Origin: Synechococcus sp. AG-670-F04
GTDB taxonomy: Bacteria; Cyanobacteriota; Cyanobacteriia; PCC-6307; Cyanobiaceae
NCBI GenBank assembly: GCA_003211515.1
Contig: QCSN01000017.1
Coordinates: 1 to 35,695, forward strand
Reading direction: 5' to 3'
Length of the DNA: 35,695 nt
Under the pieces are notes generated by a model. That model worked only from the letters and a program-made list of their open reading frames with translations. It was not told where the DNA came from and ran no database searches. The position numbers and the translations under genes are program-made. Of this stretch, positions 1 through 8,473 are shown piece after piece. Each line of letters starts with the position of its first letter. Positions within the stretch are counted from its first letter, which is position 1.

Positions 1-30
1 TTGATACATAGATTAGATATCTCCTCTATA

Positions 31-594
31 TCAGATTGGCCAGTACCCATACCAATCAGGTGCATGGTTTTCTTTTATATTATCATTGCTCTTTTTGGAC
101 AACTCTATTGTCCATTCATCATTTCCTTCAATAAGTTGAAGCTGGTCAATTCCATCCGACTTGACTTCGTGGAGGTCATCCTTGTGTTGCTTCTCCAGTC
201 CATGAAGCCACTTTTTCCTGGCTTTCGCTTTTGCAGAGAAGGATGTATTCGCCACAACTAGTCCATACTCGTGTTGTTCAGCCATTTTATTTTTCTCATA
301 AGCACCTATGTTGACAAACCAGAGTTTCACCGATCCGTGAATAGATCTCTCGGTTGGCACTCTTGTACAAATATTAATTTCGTATCCATCCACTGCTTTG
401 ATTTCTCTGTAGCTGTCGATGTGCAACCCTTTTTTTATTCCCCACCATTTTTTTTTGAGTTCCGAAATAGTGTCTTTTATTGTTTCACCGACAACCCACC
501 TAACATCATGCACTTCTATGTGGCAGCCTTTCACTCGACCCCCTAACACGACTAGAAAAAGTTTCTGCTTCAGATCAGGAGAATCCTTCATCAA
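31..594 (-). CDS. DUF1543-domain protein
   Basis: A 187-residue protein with the DUF1543 signature near its N-terminus: the LFLVVLGG strand, then IEVHDVRWVVGE at about residues 26-37. A second, weaker copy of the same pattern (VNIGAYEKN...HEYGLVV) lies around residues 93-112, in line with the two-unit layout I recall for the family. It has no signal peptide or membrane segment and should be cytoplasmic. The biochemical role of DUF1543 is unknown to me. ATG at 594 is followed at once by a second ATG at 591, and no clear Shine-Dalgarno precedes either. It lies downstream, on the same strand, of a frame-split small gene (601-824), with which it may be co-transcribed. The base composition is AT-rich, like the next 6 kb. 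The family call is fairly secure; function is not assigned. Confidence 0.8.
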   Translation of the reverse strand: MMKDSPDLKQKLFLVVLGGRVKGCHIEVHDVRWVVGETIKDTISELKKKWWGIKKGLHIDSYREIKAVDGYEINICTRVPTERSIHGSVKLWFVNIGAYEKNKMAEQHEYGLVVANTSFSAKAKARKKWLHGLEKQHKDDLHEVKSDGIDQLQLIEGNDEWTIELSKKSNDNIKENHAPDWYGYWPI

Positions 595-600
595 GAACTC

Positions 601-824
601 TTATTTACAGTGGACCCAATAATACCCTTTTCGATTCCTTGACTTGATTTTGCTGTCAGCTTTTCTCCATTGATCACTTTTTTCTGTGAACTTGTTTTGA
701 TGCCCGACGGTATGGATGAGCTTTTTTATTGTATCCATTGATCCATATTGATGGAATCATCATTTCCTATACTCCATTCATGACAAATTGATTCTTTTAT
801 CGTTTTATTCATATTTTCTGCCAT
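601..824 (-). pseudogene. Small gene split across two frames (32 + 45 codons)
   Basis: Two short minus-strand frames overlap here. The first runs from ATG 824 to TAA 726 (32 residues, beginning MAENMNKTIKESI). The second runs from ATG 738 to TAA 601 (45 residues, ending RKGYYWVHCK). Both read like real coding sequence (charged, few rare codons), and they join near an A-rich run at about 722-728, where a single-base slip would give one protein of about 70 residues. I read this as either a frameshifted small gene or a translationally overlapping pair. It starts 24 bases from the divergent amylase gene and sits just upstream of the DUF1543 gene on the same strand. I recognise no family. The coding impression comes only from composition and reading-frame length. 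Confidence 0.33.
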
Positions 825-848
825 TCTGTAGTAAGCACCTGTATATCA

Positions 849-2714
849 ATGTCTGTTTCTGAAGGCAGTTCAGTCAATTCGTCAGCCTCCCTTGACCACA
901 AATTTTTTGAGAGTCCGGTTGATTTTCGATCTGAGGTTATTTATTTTTTAATTGTTGACCGTTTTAATGATGGCCACTCTGATTCTGATCCCCGCGAGGA
1001 AGGATCAGAGGTTGAGGGCGAGATAGCTTTGTACGATAAATCAAGACAAGATTGGGGTAAATATTGGGGTGGAAATCTTCAGGGGATTATCAACAAGATC
1101 GATTATCTTAAAAAACTTGGTGTTACTGCTCTTTGGCTGTCACCACTGTTTGAGCAAGTCAGTGATTTGCAGTTTAGTCGTGCTCCTATGCATGGCTATT
1201 GGACCCGCGATTTTAAACGAATCAATCCGAGGTTCCTTAAGGTGGGCGAATCATCTAGTATTCATGAATCAGATACTCTTAGGAAATTAGTTGATACCTG
1301 CCATAATGCTGGTATCAAGGTTGTTCTTGATATTGTATGCAACCATAGCTCTCCAGAAATTAATGGTAGCAAAGGTGTTGTGAGGGATGATGGAGAACCC
1401 TTAGCCGATTTTAATAACGATTCGCATTCCTTCTATTATCACGAAGGAGAAATTACAGATTGGGAGGACGAGTATCAACTTATTCATTTGGAAATGATGG
1501 GTTTGGCTACATTTAACGAAAAGAATATCGATTATCGTAATTATATTAAATCTGCGATCAAAACATGGCTTGATGTAGGTATTGATGCCTTACGAGTGGA
1601 TACTCTTAAGCACATGCCGATATGGTTTTGGCAGGAGTTTACAACTGATATGAAAAGCCATAAGCCTGGTTTATTTATGTTCGGTGAATATGGCTTTAGC
1701 AAACCATGGGAGCAACGTTCTGTTGATTATGCAAATAATATTGGAATGTCTATTCTCGACTTTGGTCTTTGTGATGGTATTCGCTTTTGTTTCTCCGGTC
1801 AAGAGCCTGGGGGTTTCTACCAAGTGGAGAGAATATTAAATTACGATCACGTTTACCATCGTGCGAATGAACTGGTTACTTTTATCGATAATCATGATAT
1901 GCCAAGATTTCTTTCGGTTGTTCCCGACGTACGCAAATTAGATCTGGCATTGGTTTTATTGCTTACTTTGCGAGGTGTCCCTTGTTTATTCTATGGGACT
2001 GAGCAATATTTAAACGACAACACAAATGGTGGTCAGGATCCGTACAATAGACCAATGATGGAGCATTGGGATACAAGTTCTCATTCATTTAGCCTTGTCC
2101 AAAATCTTCTCGAATTACGCGAATGTAACCAGGCATTAGCATTTGGTTCTCATCATTCGGCTTGGATTAATGACAATTTTTATGTTTATACACGAAATTT
2201 CCGGGATTCCTCTGTTCTAGTCATGATGAATAAATCCGACCAGTCACATGTTGCTAATGTCGATAATCTCAACATGGAAGATGGTTCTTATATTTGTCGA
2301 TTAACGGGATATCCTGTTTTGATTAAAAATAGATCGATTAGGGATTACGTTATTAATCCTTGTACGGCCATTGTCATCAGTAAAGAGGGTGCTTTTGTTG
2401 ATGGAAAATTAGTTGTTGTCTTCCAAGTTAATGGTTTTTCGACTCAACCTGGTCAGTCGATGGCCTTGATTGGATCATGCGATGAACTCGGTAATTGGAA
2501 TCATTCCTCTGCCTACCGTATGGAATACGTTAACTCAAACACTTGGATAGCCACTGTTGCTTTCAATCCTAAAGAGTCGACGATTATTAATTATAAATTT
2601 ATTGTTTTACAAGACTCTGCTGAGCCCATTGTCGAAAATCTTATAAACAGAAGAATGATCTTGCCTTCAGAAGGTCGCATTGCTGTCGATTGTTTTTGGA
2701 ATAGCAACTCCTAG
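849..2714 (+). CDS. GH13 alpha-amylase-family protein with C-terminal CBM20
   Basis: A 621-residue glycoside hydrolase of the alpha-amylase clan, expected to act on alpha-1,4-glucans such as the cell's own glycogen. The TIM barrel covers about residues 27-420. Visible family motifs are DIVCNH (161-166), GIDALRVD with nucleophile Asp251, MFGEYG with general acid Glu280, and FIDNHD with the transition-state Asp350. A beta domain follows, and residues 521-621 match a CBM20 starch-binding module (VVFQVNG, GSCDELGNWN, INYKFIVL). This order resembles cyclodextrin glucanotransferases and maltogenic amylases, but product specificity cannot be read from sequence. There is no signal peptide, so I infer a cytoplasmic enzyme. 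ATG 849 has no evident Shine-Dalgarno. It stands alone, divergent from the small gene at 824, with AT-rich codon use unlike the core genes at the far end of the window. Confidence 0.93.
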   Translation: MSVSEGSSVNSSASLDHKFFESPVDFRSEVIYFLIVDRFNDGHSDSDPREEGSEVEGEIALYDKSRQDWGKYWGGNLQGIINKIDYLKKLGVTALWLSPLFEQVSDLQFSRAPMHGYWTRDFKRINPRFLKVGESSSIHESDTLRKLVDTCHNAGIKVVLDIVCNHSSPEINGSKGVVRDDGEPLADFNNDSHSFYYHEGEITDWEDEYQLIHLEMMGLATFNEKNIDYRNYIKSAIKTWLDVGIDALRVDTLKHMPIWFWQEFTTDMKSHKPGLFMFGEYGFSKPWEQRSVDYANNIGMSILDFGLCDGIRFCFSGQEPGGFYQVERILNYDHVYHRANELVTFIDNHDMPRFLSVVPDVRKLDLALVLLLTLRGVPCLFYGTEQYLNDNTNGGQDPYNRPMMEHWDTSSHSFSLVQNLLELRECNQALAFGSHHSAWINDNFYVYTRNFRDSSVLVMMNKSDQSHVANVDNLNMEDGSYICRLTGYPVLIKNRSIRDYVINPCTAIVISKEGAFVDGKLVVVFQVNGFSTQPGQSMALIGSCDELGNWNHSSAYRMEYVNSNTWIATVAFNPKESTIINYKFIVLQDSAEPIVENLINRRMILPSEGRIAVDCFWNSNS

Positions 2715-2727
2715 ATGATTTGAGGCA

Positions 2728-2752
2728 TGTAGCTTTTACTTGTAGAGCTACA
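2728..2752. terminator. Hairpin between convergent genes
   Basis: A 7-base perfect inverted repeat (TGTAGCT at 2728-2734, AGCTACA at 2746-2752) with an 11-base loop lies 14 bases after the amylase stop and 45 bases before the end of the facing minus-strand gene. There is no strong T-run, so this is a possible shared termination structure rather than a clear intrinsic terminator. Confidence 0.3.
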
Positions 2753-2796
2753 CGACACTTAATTTTATTGATGTAACTTTATTTCTCACTAACCTA

Positions 2797-3069
2797 TTAT
2801 TCCTCGTTGTTGATTCGCCATATCACAGTACATCTATATCTTGTGTCATCTGCTACATCGATTGTCTTGCATGTTGTGTTCTCAATGATGGCATTTTTCG
2901 GTTTTCTCCTCATGGCTTCTCCTGTTGCGAACTCTTCTGTTGGCCCTTCAGCCTGAGCTGATCCATTTGTCTTTGCTTCCACCTTCTGAGTTAATGGTGT
3001 AATGATCATTATAAATATGGCCAAATACAATCTGAATGATTTTGTGTTTCTAGTGGATGCTTGAATCAT
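2797..3069 (-). CDS. Small secreted or membrane-anchored hypothetical protein
   Basis: A 90-residue protein with a typical export signal: charged N-terminus, hydrophobic core LYLAIFIMII, then a likely cleavage after VEA at residues 30-32. The mature part of about 58 residues contains two cysteines (CKTIDVADDTRYRC), which could form a disulfide outside the cytoplasm. I do not recognise the family. It lies downstream of the methylglyoxal synthase fusion on the same strand (104-base gap) and convergent with the amylase gene. The signal peptide is the only functional hint. Confidence 0.6.
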   Translation of the reverse strand: MIQASTRNTKSFRLYLAIFIMIITPLTQKVEAKTNGSAQAEGPTEEFATGEAMRRKPKNAIIENTTCKTIDVADDTRYRCTVIWRINNEE

Positions 3070-3172
3070 CTTTGTTTGGATTTCATGATAGACAGGCTAA
3101 GTTGAACTTTCTAGGAAGTCTGCTCTTTTGTTGATTTGAGGATATATTTTGAAATTATCTATCAATAATTCT

Positions 3173-4063
3173 CTAAGATTGTAGCACTTTCTTTTGCCCT
3201 CTCCTGTAGTTGTCTAAGACACGATTGGTAATTGTTTTTTCATGATCGTGATTTTCCTGCAGGTACATCAGAACAGCCTCAGCTGTTTTTGGATTCGTTG
3301 CGAATGGAACTTGATAAACGTCGCATAGACGTCCCAATGCTTCAATGTCTGCATGGTGCGGATGGGCCGAGAGTGGGTCTCGAAAGAAAATAACTCCACA
3401 TATGTTGCTAGTGGAGATTAGTTTCCCAACAGCTTGGTCTCCGCCTAGTGGCCCAGATTGAACTTTCTGTGCCAACATTAAACCTGTTTCTTGATATAGT
3501 TTTTGGCCTGTTGTTCCCGTTGCAATTAGTGGAAAGTTTTCGATTTCATTAATATGATTTTTCGCGAACTCCATAAGGCTTTCCTTCATCTCGTTGTGGG
3601 CAATCAATGCCAAATATTTTGTATGGTCGACGTAGTACATCCCCTTGTTTCTTTCTTGCCTAGCGTGATGTACAGCTCTAAAATATTCTGCAAATTGTGT
3701 GGCTGTTGCGTTATCTTCGTGTACAAAATCTGTATAATCTTCCAGGGTAAATACAGCAGCAATACACGGTTCTATGGCTTGAACTGTTGCTATACGTATT
3801 GCCTCTGGTGAAAACATTGATTCACCAAAGACCCCTCCTGTTCCTATGATTTTTATTTGAGTTTCATTTTGAATTGCTCTGGCTTTTCCTTTCAGAATAA
3901 ACATCAAGCTGTATGCAGGCTCTGACTCTTTGATGATTATTTGGTTGTCACTAATCTCTCTGATAGATAAATGTTTGGCGAATTTTTCTAGTTGTTCATT
4001 GTTAAAATGTTCTCGAAAATTTTCTTCCTTGCAGATGATCTCTAAAATGTCGATGGAATTCAT
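3173..4063 (-). CDS. mgsA: Methylglyoxal synthase fused to an N-terminal cyclic-nucleotide-binding-like domain
   Basis: A 296-residue, two-domain protein. Residues about 18-135 resemble a cNMP-binding (CAP/CRP effector) domain: beta-roll strands, then a phosphate-binding-cassette-like stretch GGVFGES (76-82) with R90-I-A. Residues about 148-285 are a full methylglyoxal synthase, the enzyme that converts dihydroxyacetone phosphate to methylglyoxal and phosphate. Seen motifs are ATGTTG (181-186), SGPLGGDQ with catalytic-base Asp209, FFRDPLSAHPHHAD with His236 and Asp239, and PFATN (253-257). His156 is kept, but the next residue is Asn157 where E. coli has Asp20. Typical enzymes have about 130-155 residues and no regulatory domain. 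The arrangement suggests a methylglyoxal bypass gated by a small ligand; this is inference. Downstream of the helicase on the same strand, 165-base gap. Whether the Asn variant is active is uncertain. Confidence 0.88.
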   Translation of the reverse strand: MNSIDILEIICKEENFREHFNNEQLEKFAKHLSIREISDNQIIIKESEPAYSLMFILKGKARAIQNETQIKIIGTGGVFGESMFSPEAIRIATVQAIEPCIAAVFTLEDYTDFVHEDNATATQFAEYFRAVHHARQERNKGMYYVDHTKYLALIAHNEMKESLMEFAKNHINEIENFPLIATGTTGQKLYQETGLMLAQKVQSGPLGGDQAVGKLISTSNICGVIFFRDPLSAHPHHADIEALGRLCDVYQVPFATNPKTAEAVLMYLQENHDHEKTITNRVLDNYRRGQKKVLQS

Positions 4064-4228
4064 AGTTGTAAGGCTTTTCTTTAGGGTAGTTGTTTCTGGT
4101 TTTATAGCATTTCTATGTCAGCTTCGCCTGATCTTTGTTCGCATCTGTGATTTTGTCGCTGATTATTATTCAAACCATTATATTTTGGACGGGTTTTCTC
4201 ATGATGTCTATGTTTTTTTGTATCAACT

Positions 4229-6757
4229 TTATGCCTCTCTCTTTTCCGCCTCTGCTTTCATTCGCATGACGCGTTCCAATACACTTTCATTACTCATTCG
4301 GTTGTTAAGTCTCTCTACGAGCAAGGGGAATGCCAACGGCCCTGGTCTTGCTGTATGCGCATGAATCCATTCTTGCTTTTGTCCTCGCTCGAGAGCAGAT
4401 TTTAATCTTGATATCTCAAGTTGATCGTTGAGGACCTCATGTCTTGCTTGCTCAAGAAGTTTGTTCTTTGGTTCATGTTTTGAAAATACATCATAGAGTA
4501 ATGTTGCACTGATTTGAAGTTGACCTGTCGTTTTATTGGAACCGGGGAAGCCTTGATTCATAAGACCGGATATTTGACATATGCTTCGAAACCTCCGCTT
4601 GACGAGCTCTGACATATTGAGTGCTTTGCATAAATCTTTTTCTAGATCATTACTCTCAAAAAGAATATCTGCATAATCTTCCAAAAGTGTATTCATAGGA
4701 TATCCCTTCTGAGCCAGCAGTTCAAATCCATAATCATTGACAGAAACAGTGATGGTTCCTTTTTCAAGCCTTGTTAAACGTGCAGCCCAGAGAAAACCAA
4801 TGCCCTCATGAACGAATCTTCCCTCAAATGGATAGGCGAAAAGATGACTTCCCTCGCGTGTGTTACATGTCTCTATTAGAAACTGATCATTTTTGGGAAG
4901 AATTGATAAGTCCCTTTGTCTTTCAAATAGTGGTTCTAATGCTTTTAGTTCCGGAGTGTCATGGATAGTCCTACTGGCGCGATCAACCTCCTGTCTTAGA
5001 TGGTATGTCAATAAATCCGATAAAGCCATCTGGCCACCCGCCCATGCAGGAACCAGTTTGCTTTTCCTTTTGCTGTTCTTGACATAAGCCGTCATTTGCT
5101 TTAGCCGAACGAATTCCAATTGACGCCCCGAAAAGAAGAATACGTCCTTTGGCTTTAATTGCCCGATAAATGTTTCTTCTACATGTCCTATCACTGCTCC
5201 ACGTACAAATCTTACTGTTACGGATGGAGCGGCTGTAATTGTTCCAATATTGAACCGGTGCAGTCTTGCAATTGCGTTTTCTTCTACTCGATACTGATTC
5301 TCTTCTTTAATGAAGACTAACTTTCTGTATCTTGGATAGGCTCCTAAGCATTCTCCTCCTTTTTCTAAAAATGTCACACACCATTGCCAATCATTTCTTG
5401 ACAGATTTTTGTACGTTTCTGTTTTTATAATACTTTTGTATGTTTTCTCTGGCTCGAAGCCTGGTCCGCATGCAAGCGTCGTGAGGTGTTGCACAAGAAC
5501 ATCCATTGGCTGTTTAGGCGGTTTTCTTTTCTCGACAAGGCCCTCTGTCAATCCGCGACGTACAGCACTCAGTTCCAGAAGTTCCAGAGCATTGGTGGGC
5601 ATAAAAATGACCTGAGATGTCCCCCCGGGAACATGGGCCGAACGTCCTGCCCGTTGTAGGAGTCTTGCGAGATTTTTAGGACTTCCGATTTGTACAACTT
5701 GTTCTACAGGTTGAAAATCAACACCGAGGTCGAGGGAGCTTGTGCATACGACCCAGCGGATCTCCCCAGCTTTGACTGCTGCCTCGATGGACTCCCTCTC
5801 TGCTCGGTCAATCGCACTGTGATGTAGCGCAAGTGAACCCTCCATCTCTGGGCATGCAAAACGTAGGCATTGATGCCAACGCTCCGATTGATTTCTCGTA
5901 TTTGTAAATAATAATGTGCTGATTCCAGGGTTCATTGCCGCGATTAGTTCCTCGTACATCCTTAATCCCAGATGTCCTGCCCAAGGAAAACCATCAATCG
6001 TATCTGGCAACAAGCTTTTTATTTCTGTTAAGCGTGTAGCAGCTCCTGTGATGAGTGTTGCTTGATTATCTGTTCCAAGTGCGTGTCGTGCTGCCTGTTG
6101 CAAATTCCCGATCGTTGCACTAATTGCCCATATCTGTAATTTGTGATTCATTTCTCTTAGCCAACTCAAACATAATTCTGCTTGTGTTCCTCTTTTGCTT
6201 CCAAGTAGCTCATGCCATTCGTCCAATATCACTGTGTCTACACCTTTAAATATTTCACTTGCTTTTTTGTTGCTGATTAATACACTCAGCGATTCTGGTG
6301 TTGTGATTAAAATATCAGGAGGGTTTGATAATTGACGTGTTCGCTCACTGCTTTTTGTATCGCCATTGCGTATTCCTACTTTGATCTTCCATTCCATTTC
6401 ATTTATTGGCTCTTGTATCGCTATCCCTAAGTCTCTGCTCAATGCCCGTAAAGGGGTTATATAGAGTAATTTGACCCCCTTTTGATGTTTGCTATCTGAA
6501 AGGTAACGAGCGATTGGCCCCATGACTGCTGCAAGTGTTTTACCAGATCCCGTTGGAACCTGTATTAATCCACTTTCACCATTCAGATAGGCTCTCCATG
6601 TTTTTAATTGAAATGGCATTGGCTGCCATTTTTTCGAATTAAACCAATCTTTGATTGGAGCTAGTTGTACTTTTAATTTTTTGTCCTCTTCTTGTGTTTC
6701 AGTCGTACTTTTGTACAACTGATCCCCTTTGTCTTCCTCCTGCTCCTTGTTCGTCAT
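4229..6757 (-). CDS. Ligase-associated Lhr-like DEXH-box DNA helicase
   Basis: An 842-residue superfamily 2 helicase of the type found with an ATP-dependent ligase and an MBL exonuclease (TIGR04121-like). Motifs in order: Q-like PMPFQ (47-51), Walker A VPTGSGKT (67-74), Ia TPLRAL, DEWH box (179-182), SAT (213-215), then a C-terminal RecA fold with LGVDF and the arginine-finger motif QRAGRSAH. The remaining ~400 residues correspond to the Lhr-type winged-helix and C-terminal region. Length is normal for the family. The start is well supported by AGGAGAAGGA directly before ATG 6757. The presumed role is unwinding during repair of DNA damage together with the ligase (11881-13593) and exonuclease (14165-15151), which here lie upstream on the same strand with unrelated genes between. 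The N-terminal 30 residues are Glu/Lys-rich and probably disordered. Confidence 0.92.
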   Translation of the reverse strand: MTNKEQEEDKGDQLYKSTTETQEEDKKLKVQLAPIKDWFNSKKWQPMPFQLKTWRAYLNGESGLIQVPTGSGKTLAAVMGPIARYLSDSKHQKGVKLLYITPLRALSRDLGIAIQEPINEMEWKIKVGIRNGDTKSSERTRQLSNPPDILITTPESLSVLISNKKASEIFKGVDTVILDEWHELLGSKRGTQAELCLSWLREMNHKLQIWAISATIGNLQQAARHALGTDNQATLITGAATRLTEIKSLLPDTIDGFPWAGHLGLRMYEELIAAMNPGISTLLFTNTRNQSERWHQCLRFACPEMEGSLALHHSAIDRAERESIEAAVKAGEIRWVVCTSSLDLGVDFQPVEQVVQIGSPKNLARLLQRAGRSAHVPGGTSQVIFMPTNALELLELSAVRRGLTEGLVEKRKPPKQPMDVLVQHLTTLACGPGFEPEKTYKSIIKTETYKNLSRNDWQWCVTFLEKGGECLGAYPRYRKLVFIKEENQYRVEENAIARLHRFNIGTITAAPSVTVRFVRGAVIGHVEETFIGQLKPKDVFFFSGRQLEFVRLKQMTAYVKNSKRKSKLVPAWAGGQMALSDLLTYHLRQEVDRASRTIHDTPELKALEPLFERQRDLSILPKNDQFLIETCNTREGSHLFAYPFEGRFVHEGIGFLWAARLTRLEKGTITVSVNDYGFELLAQKGYPMNTLLEDYADILFESNDLEKDLCKALNMSELVKRRFRSICQISGLMNQGFPGSNKTTGQLQISATLLYDVFSKHEPKNKLLEQARHEVLNDQLEISRLKSALERGQKQEWIHAHTARPGPLAFPLLVERLNNRMSNESVLERVMRMKAEAEKREA

Positions 6758-6797
6758 TTCCTTCTCCTAATCTATCGATTTATATTAGCTAATTGCA

Positions 6798-6992
6798 TCA
6801 TCCCTTGATATCCATGCTTTTTTCAGTTTCATCGGCTGATGCCCATGCAATTTTGTAGAGACCTGTTGTCCATGCTCCTCCCGGATTGTTGAATTTCTGA
6901 GATGTTAGTTCGTGTCTATTTTTTTGTGAGCCATCCCATGTGTTTGGTCAATTTTCTTGGTCGAAATCGTGTACGTTAATCACTTGATTCAT
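6798..6992 (-). pseudogene. Small gene interrupted by an in-frame TGA
   Basis: On the minus strand, ATG 6992 opens a frame of 64 residues ending at TGA 6798, broken only by a TGA at 6950-6948 (codon 15). The part before it reads MNQVINVHDFDQEN. The part after reads PNTWDGSQKNRHEL and continues through GGAWTTGLYKIAWASADE. The downstream stretch has a convincing coding composition but contains no ATG, GTG or TTG until near its end, so it cannot easily be expressed by itself. The upstream frame also stays open for some 25 codons before the ATG. I read this as a short gene inactivated by one nonsense change, a sequencing error, or less likely a read-through stop. Family unknown. It lies in the gap between the DUF350 gene and the helicase. 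Confidence 0.45.
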
Positions 6993-7167
6993 TTGAGAAT
7001 AATGTTTTACGATCTTGATGACGTGGAATGAAGCCAACTCTCTCAACTGACTCTTAGGTATTATTTGATGTAATTTCTATTGTTAGTGAGTTCAATTAAT
7101 TTTGTGTTACTCTACCGTTAGGATTTTGACAGCCAATGAGCTGTGTCTTTGGACTTTATAGGTTTTT

Positions 7168-7365
7168 TTATGTGAGGACTACGCTGACAACAATGGCCGT
7201 GATTGATATCACGACGGATGCCAATACAATCCCTGCTGCAATATTTCCCTTTCGAATTTCACCCCGATAGTCAGTGGGGGTCAATTTGTCGAATAGCCAT
7301 GTGCCTCCGAGCACCAACACAATGCCCACAACCGTCCAGGCGAGGCTCAGCAACAGCTGTGTCAT
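7168..7365 (-). CDS. DUF350-family small membrane protein
   Basis: A 65-residue protein (69 if GTG 7377 is used; I prefer ATG 7365) with two hydrophobic segments, SLAWTVVGIVLVLGGTWLF and GIVLASVVISITAIVVSVVL, separated by a short loop containing LTPTDYRGEIRKGN. That loop and the following NIAAGIVLAS are the hallmark of DUF350 (the YjfL family), inner-membrane proteins of unknown function. DUF350 is known to occur in clusters with spermidine-synthase homologues and DUF4178, which is what lies divergently beside it here (7424-10837). The two starts face each other across about 60 bases, so a shared regulatory region is likely. Confidence 0.8.
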   Translation of the reverse strand: MTQLLLSLAWTVVGIVLVLGGTWLFDKLTPTDYRGEIRKGNIAAGIVLASVVISITAIVVSVVLT

Positions 7366-7423
7366 GAATAGTTCCACGCCACTCCAGCATCGATATCGCG
7401 TATTTTAAGACCCTACCAGCGTC

Positions 7424-8473
7424 GTGAGTGCGATGGATTCACCGTCTGGCCTTCGCCAATGGATTCCGTGGTTTCAGCGCCCGTCCGTGAATCCAGCCTT
7501 TCTGTTCATCCTTCTCTTCCCTTGCTGGGTTTTGGTCAGCCTTGGTTCCTCTCGGGGGCCTGAACACCGTGACTTCGATCTCACGGTTCCAAGCCCGAAC
7601 AATCCGGTGACCTCCGCTCCGTTTCCTCTTGTCGCCAACGGCAAAAACGTATCCACGATCCGCATCGACGCGGTTCCACCGGCTAATACGTCTTACAACA
7701 TGTCCCTTGAGCTCCTCGACGCGAAAGGCACGCTTCTGTTGCACGCAGACAAGGAGGGTTGGAGAGAAACTGGTAGTTGGTATGAGGATGGATATTCCGG
7801 TACCTATGACGAATCTGACCGTTCCTTCTGGCTCAAATTCAAACCCAGGGTGTCAGGAAATTTTTCAGTCAGACTTTCCGTTGATTCTTTACTGTCGTCG
7901 CAAAATCAGCCTGTCTCTGCATCCATACCAGTTAGTGTACGTATCAGCTCATCTTCCAGCAATCAGGGGCTTCTTTTTCTCACACTAATCGTTTCATTTT
8001 CCCTTGCTTGCATGGTTCTTCATCTCAGCTACTTTCAGGGTCGCCGTCGTTTAAAAGAGCGATCTGATGATGTGATGGCTTTATCAAGGAAAACAAGAGC
8101 AGTTTATCCCGCAGGATTGATGAGTCTTCATGTCTCTTGTCGTTTTGAGAATACTACATCCAGTTTTGGTCCGCAAAATCGTTATCATCTTGTTCCCGTC
8201 CACATGAAGCTTTCGGTGATTGATGCCGTCGGTGCTGTGCGAAATAACTGCGATTTAACAGGTTATTTATCTAAAAAGCAATCCGAAGAGGATGATTCTT
8301 TTGACCTTAAATTCCCATCTGTCTATTATCAACTTGATCAAGTTGAAAATCTCCGTTTTCGTATTGATATTCCTGAAACTGTTAGTGATATTGCTGAATT
8401 GGAATGGTTTGATCTTGATCTTCGAGATAAAGTCGTTGTTCCCTGGCCTGTATCAACACAAAAATTGAGCTGA
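7424..8473 (+). CDS. Membrane-anchored beta-rich protein of the DUF350/DUF4178 cluster
   Basis: A 349-residue protein. A membrane segment at about residues 24-42 (PAFLFILLFPCWVLVSLG) is followed by an exported region of some 140 residues rich in Ser, Asn and beta-type patterns (FWLKFKPRVSGNFSVRLSV), a second membrane segment near residues 184-203 (LLFLTLIVSFSLACMVLHL), then a cytoplasmic tail of about 140 residues. This gives an outside domain held between two helices and an inside domain. I do not recognise either soluble domain; the outer one could bind a ligand or sugar, but nothing shows it. First gene of a tight operon: its TGA overlaps the next ATG (TGATG at 8471-8475). The start is GTG 7424 or ATG 7433, three codons apart. 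Confidence 0.75.
   Translation: MSAMDSPSGLRQWIPWFQRPSVNPAFLFILLFPCWVLVSLGSSRGPEHRDFDLTVPSPNNPVTSAPFPLVANGKNVSTIRIDAVPPANTSYNMSLELLDAKGTLLLHADKEGWRETGSWYEDGYSGTYDESDRSFWLKFKPRVSGNFSVRLSVDSLLSSQNQPVSASIPVSVRISSSSSNQGLLFLTLIVSFSLACMVLHLSYFQGRRRLKERSDDVMALSRKTRAVYPAGLMSLHVSCRFENTTSSFGPQNRYHLVPVHMKLSVIDAVGAVRNNCDLTGYLSKKQSEEDDSFDLKFPSVYYQLDQVENLRFRIDIPETVSDIAELEWFDLDLRDKVVVPWPVSTQKLS

Noticed and set aside
3930-4364. 144-residue plus-strand frame
   Set aside because: Antisense to mgsA and the helicase 3' end; hydrophobic pattern arises from reversed Lys/Glu codons.
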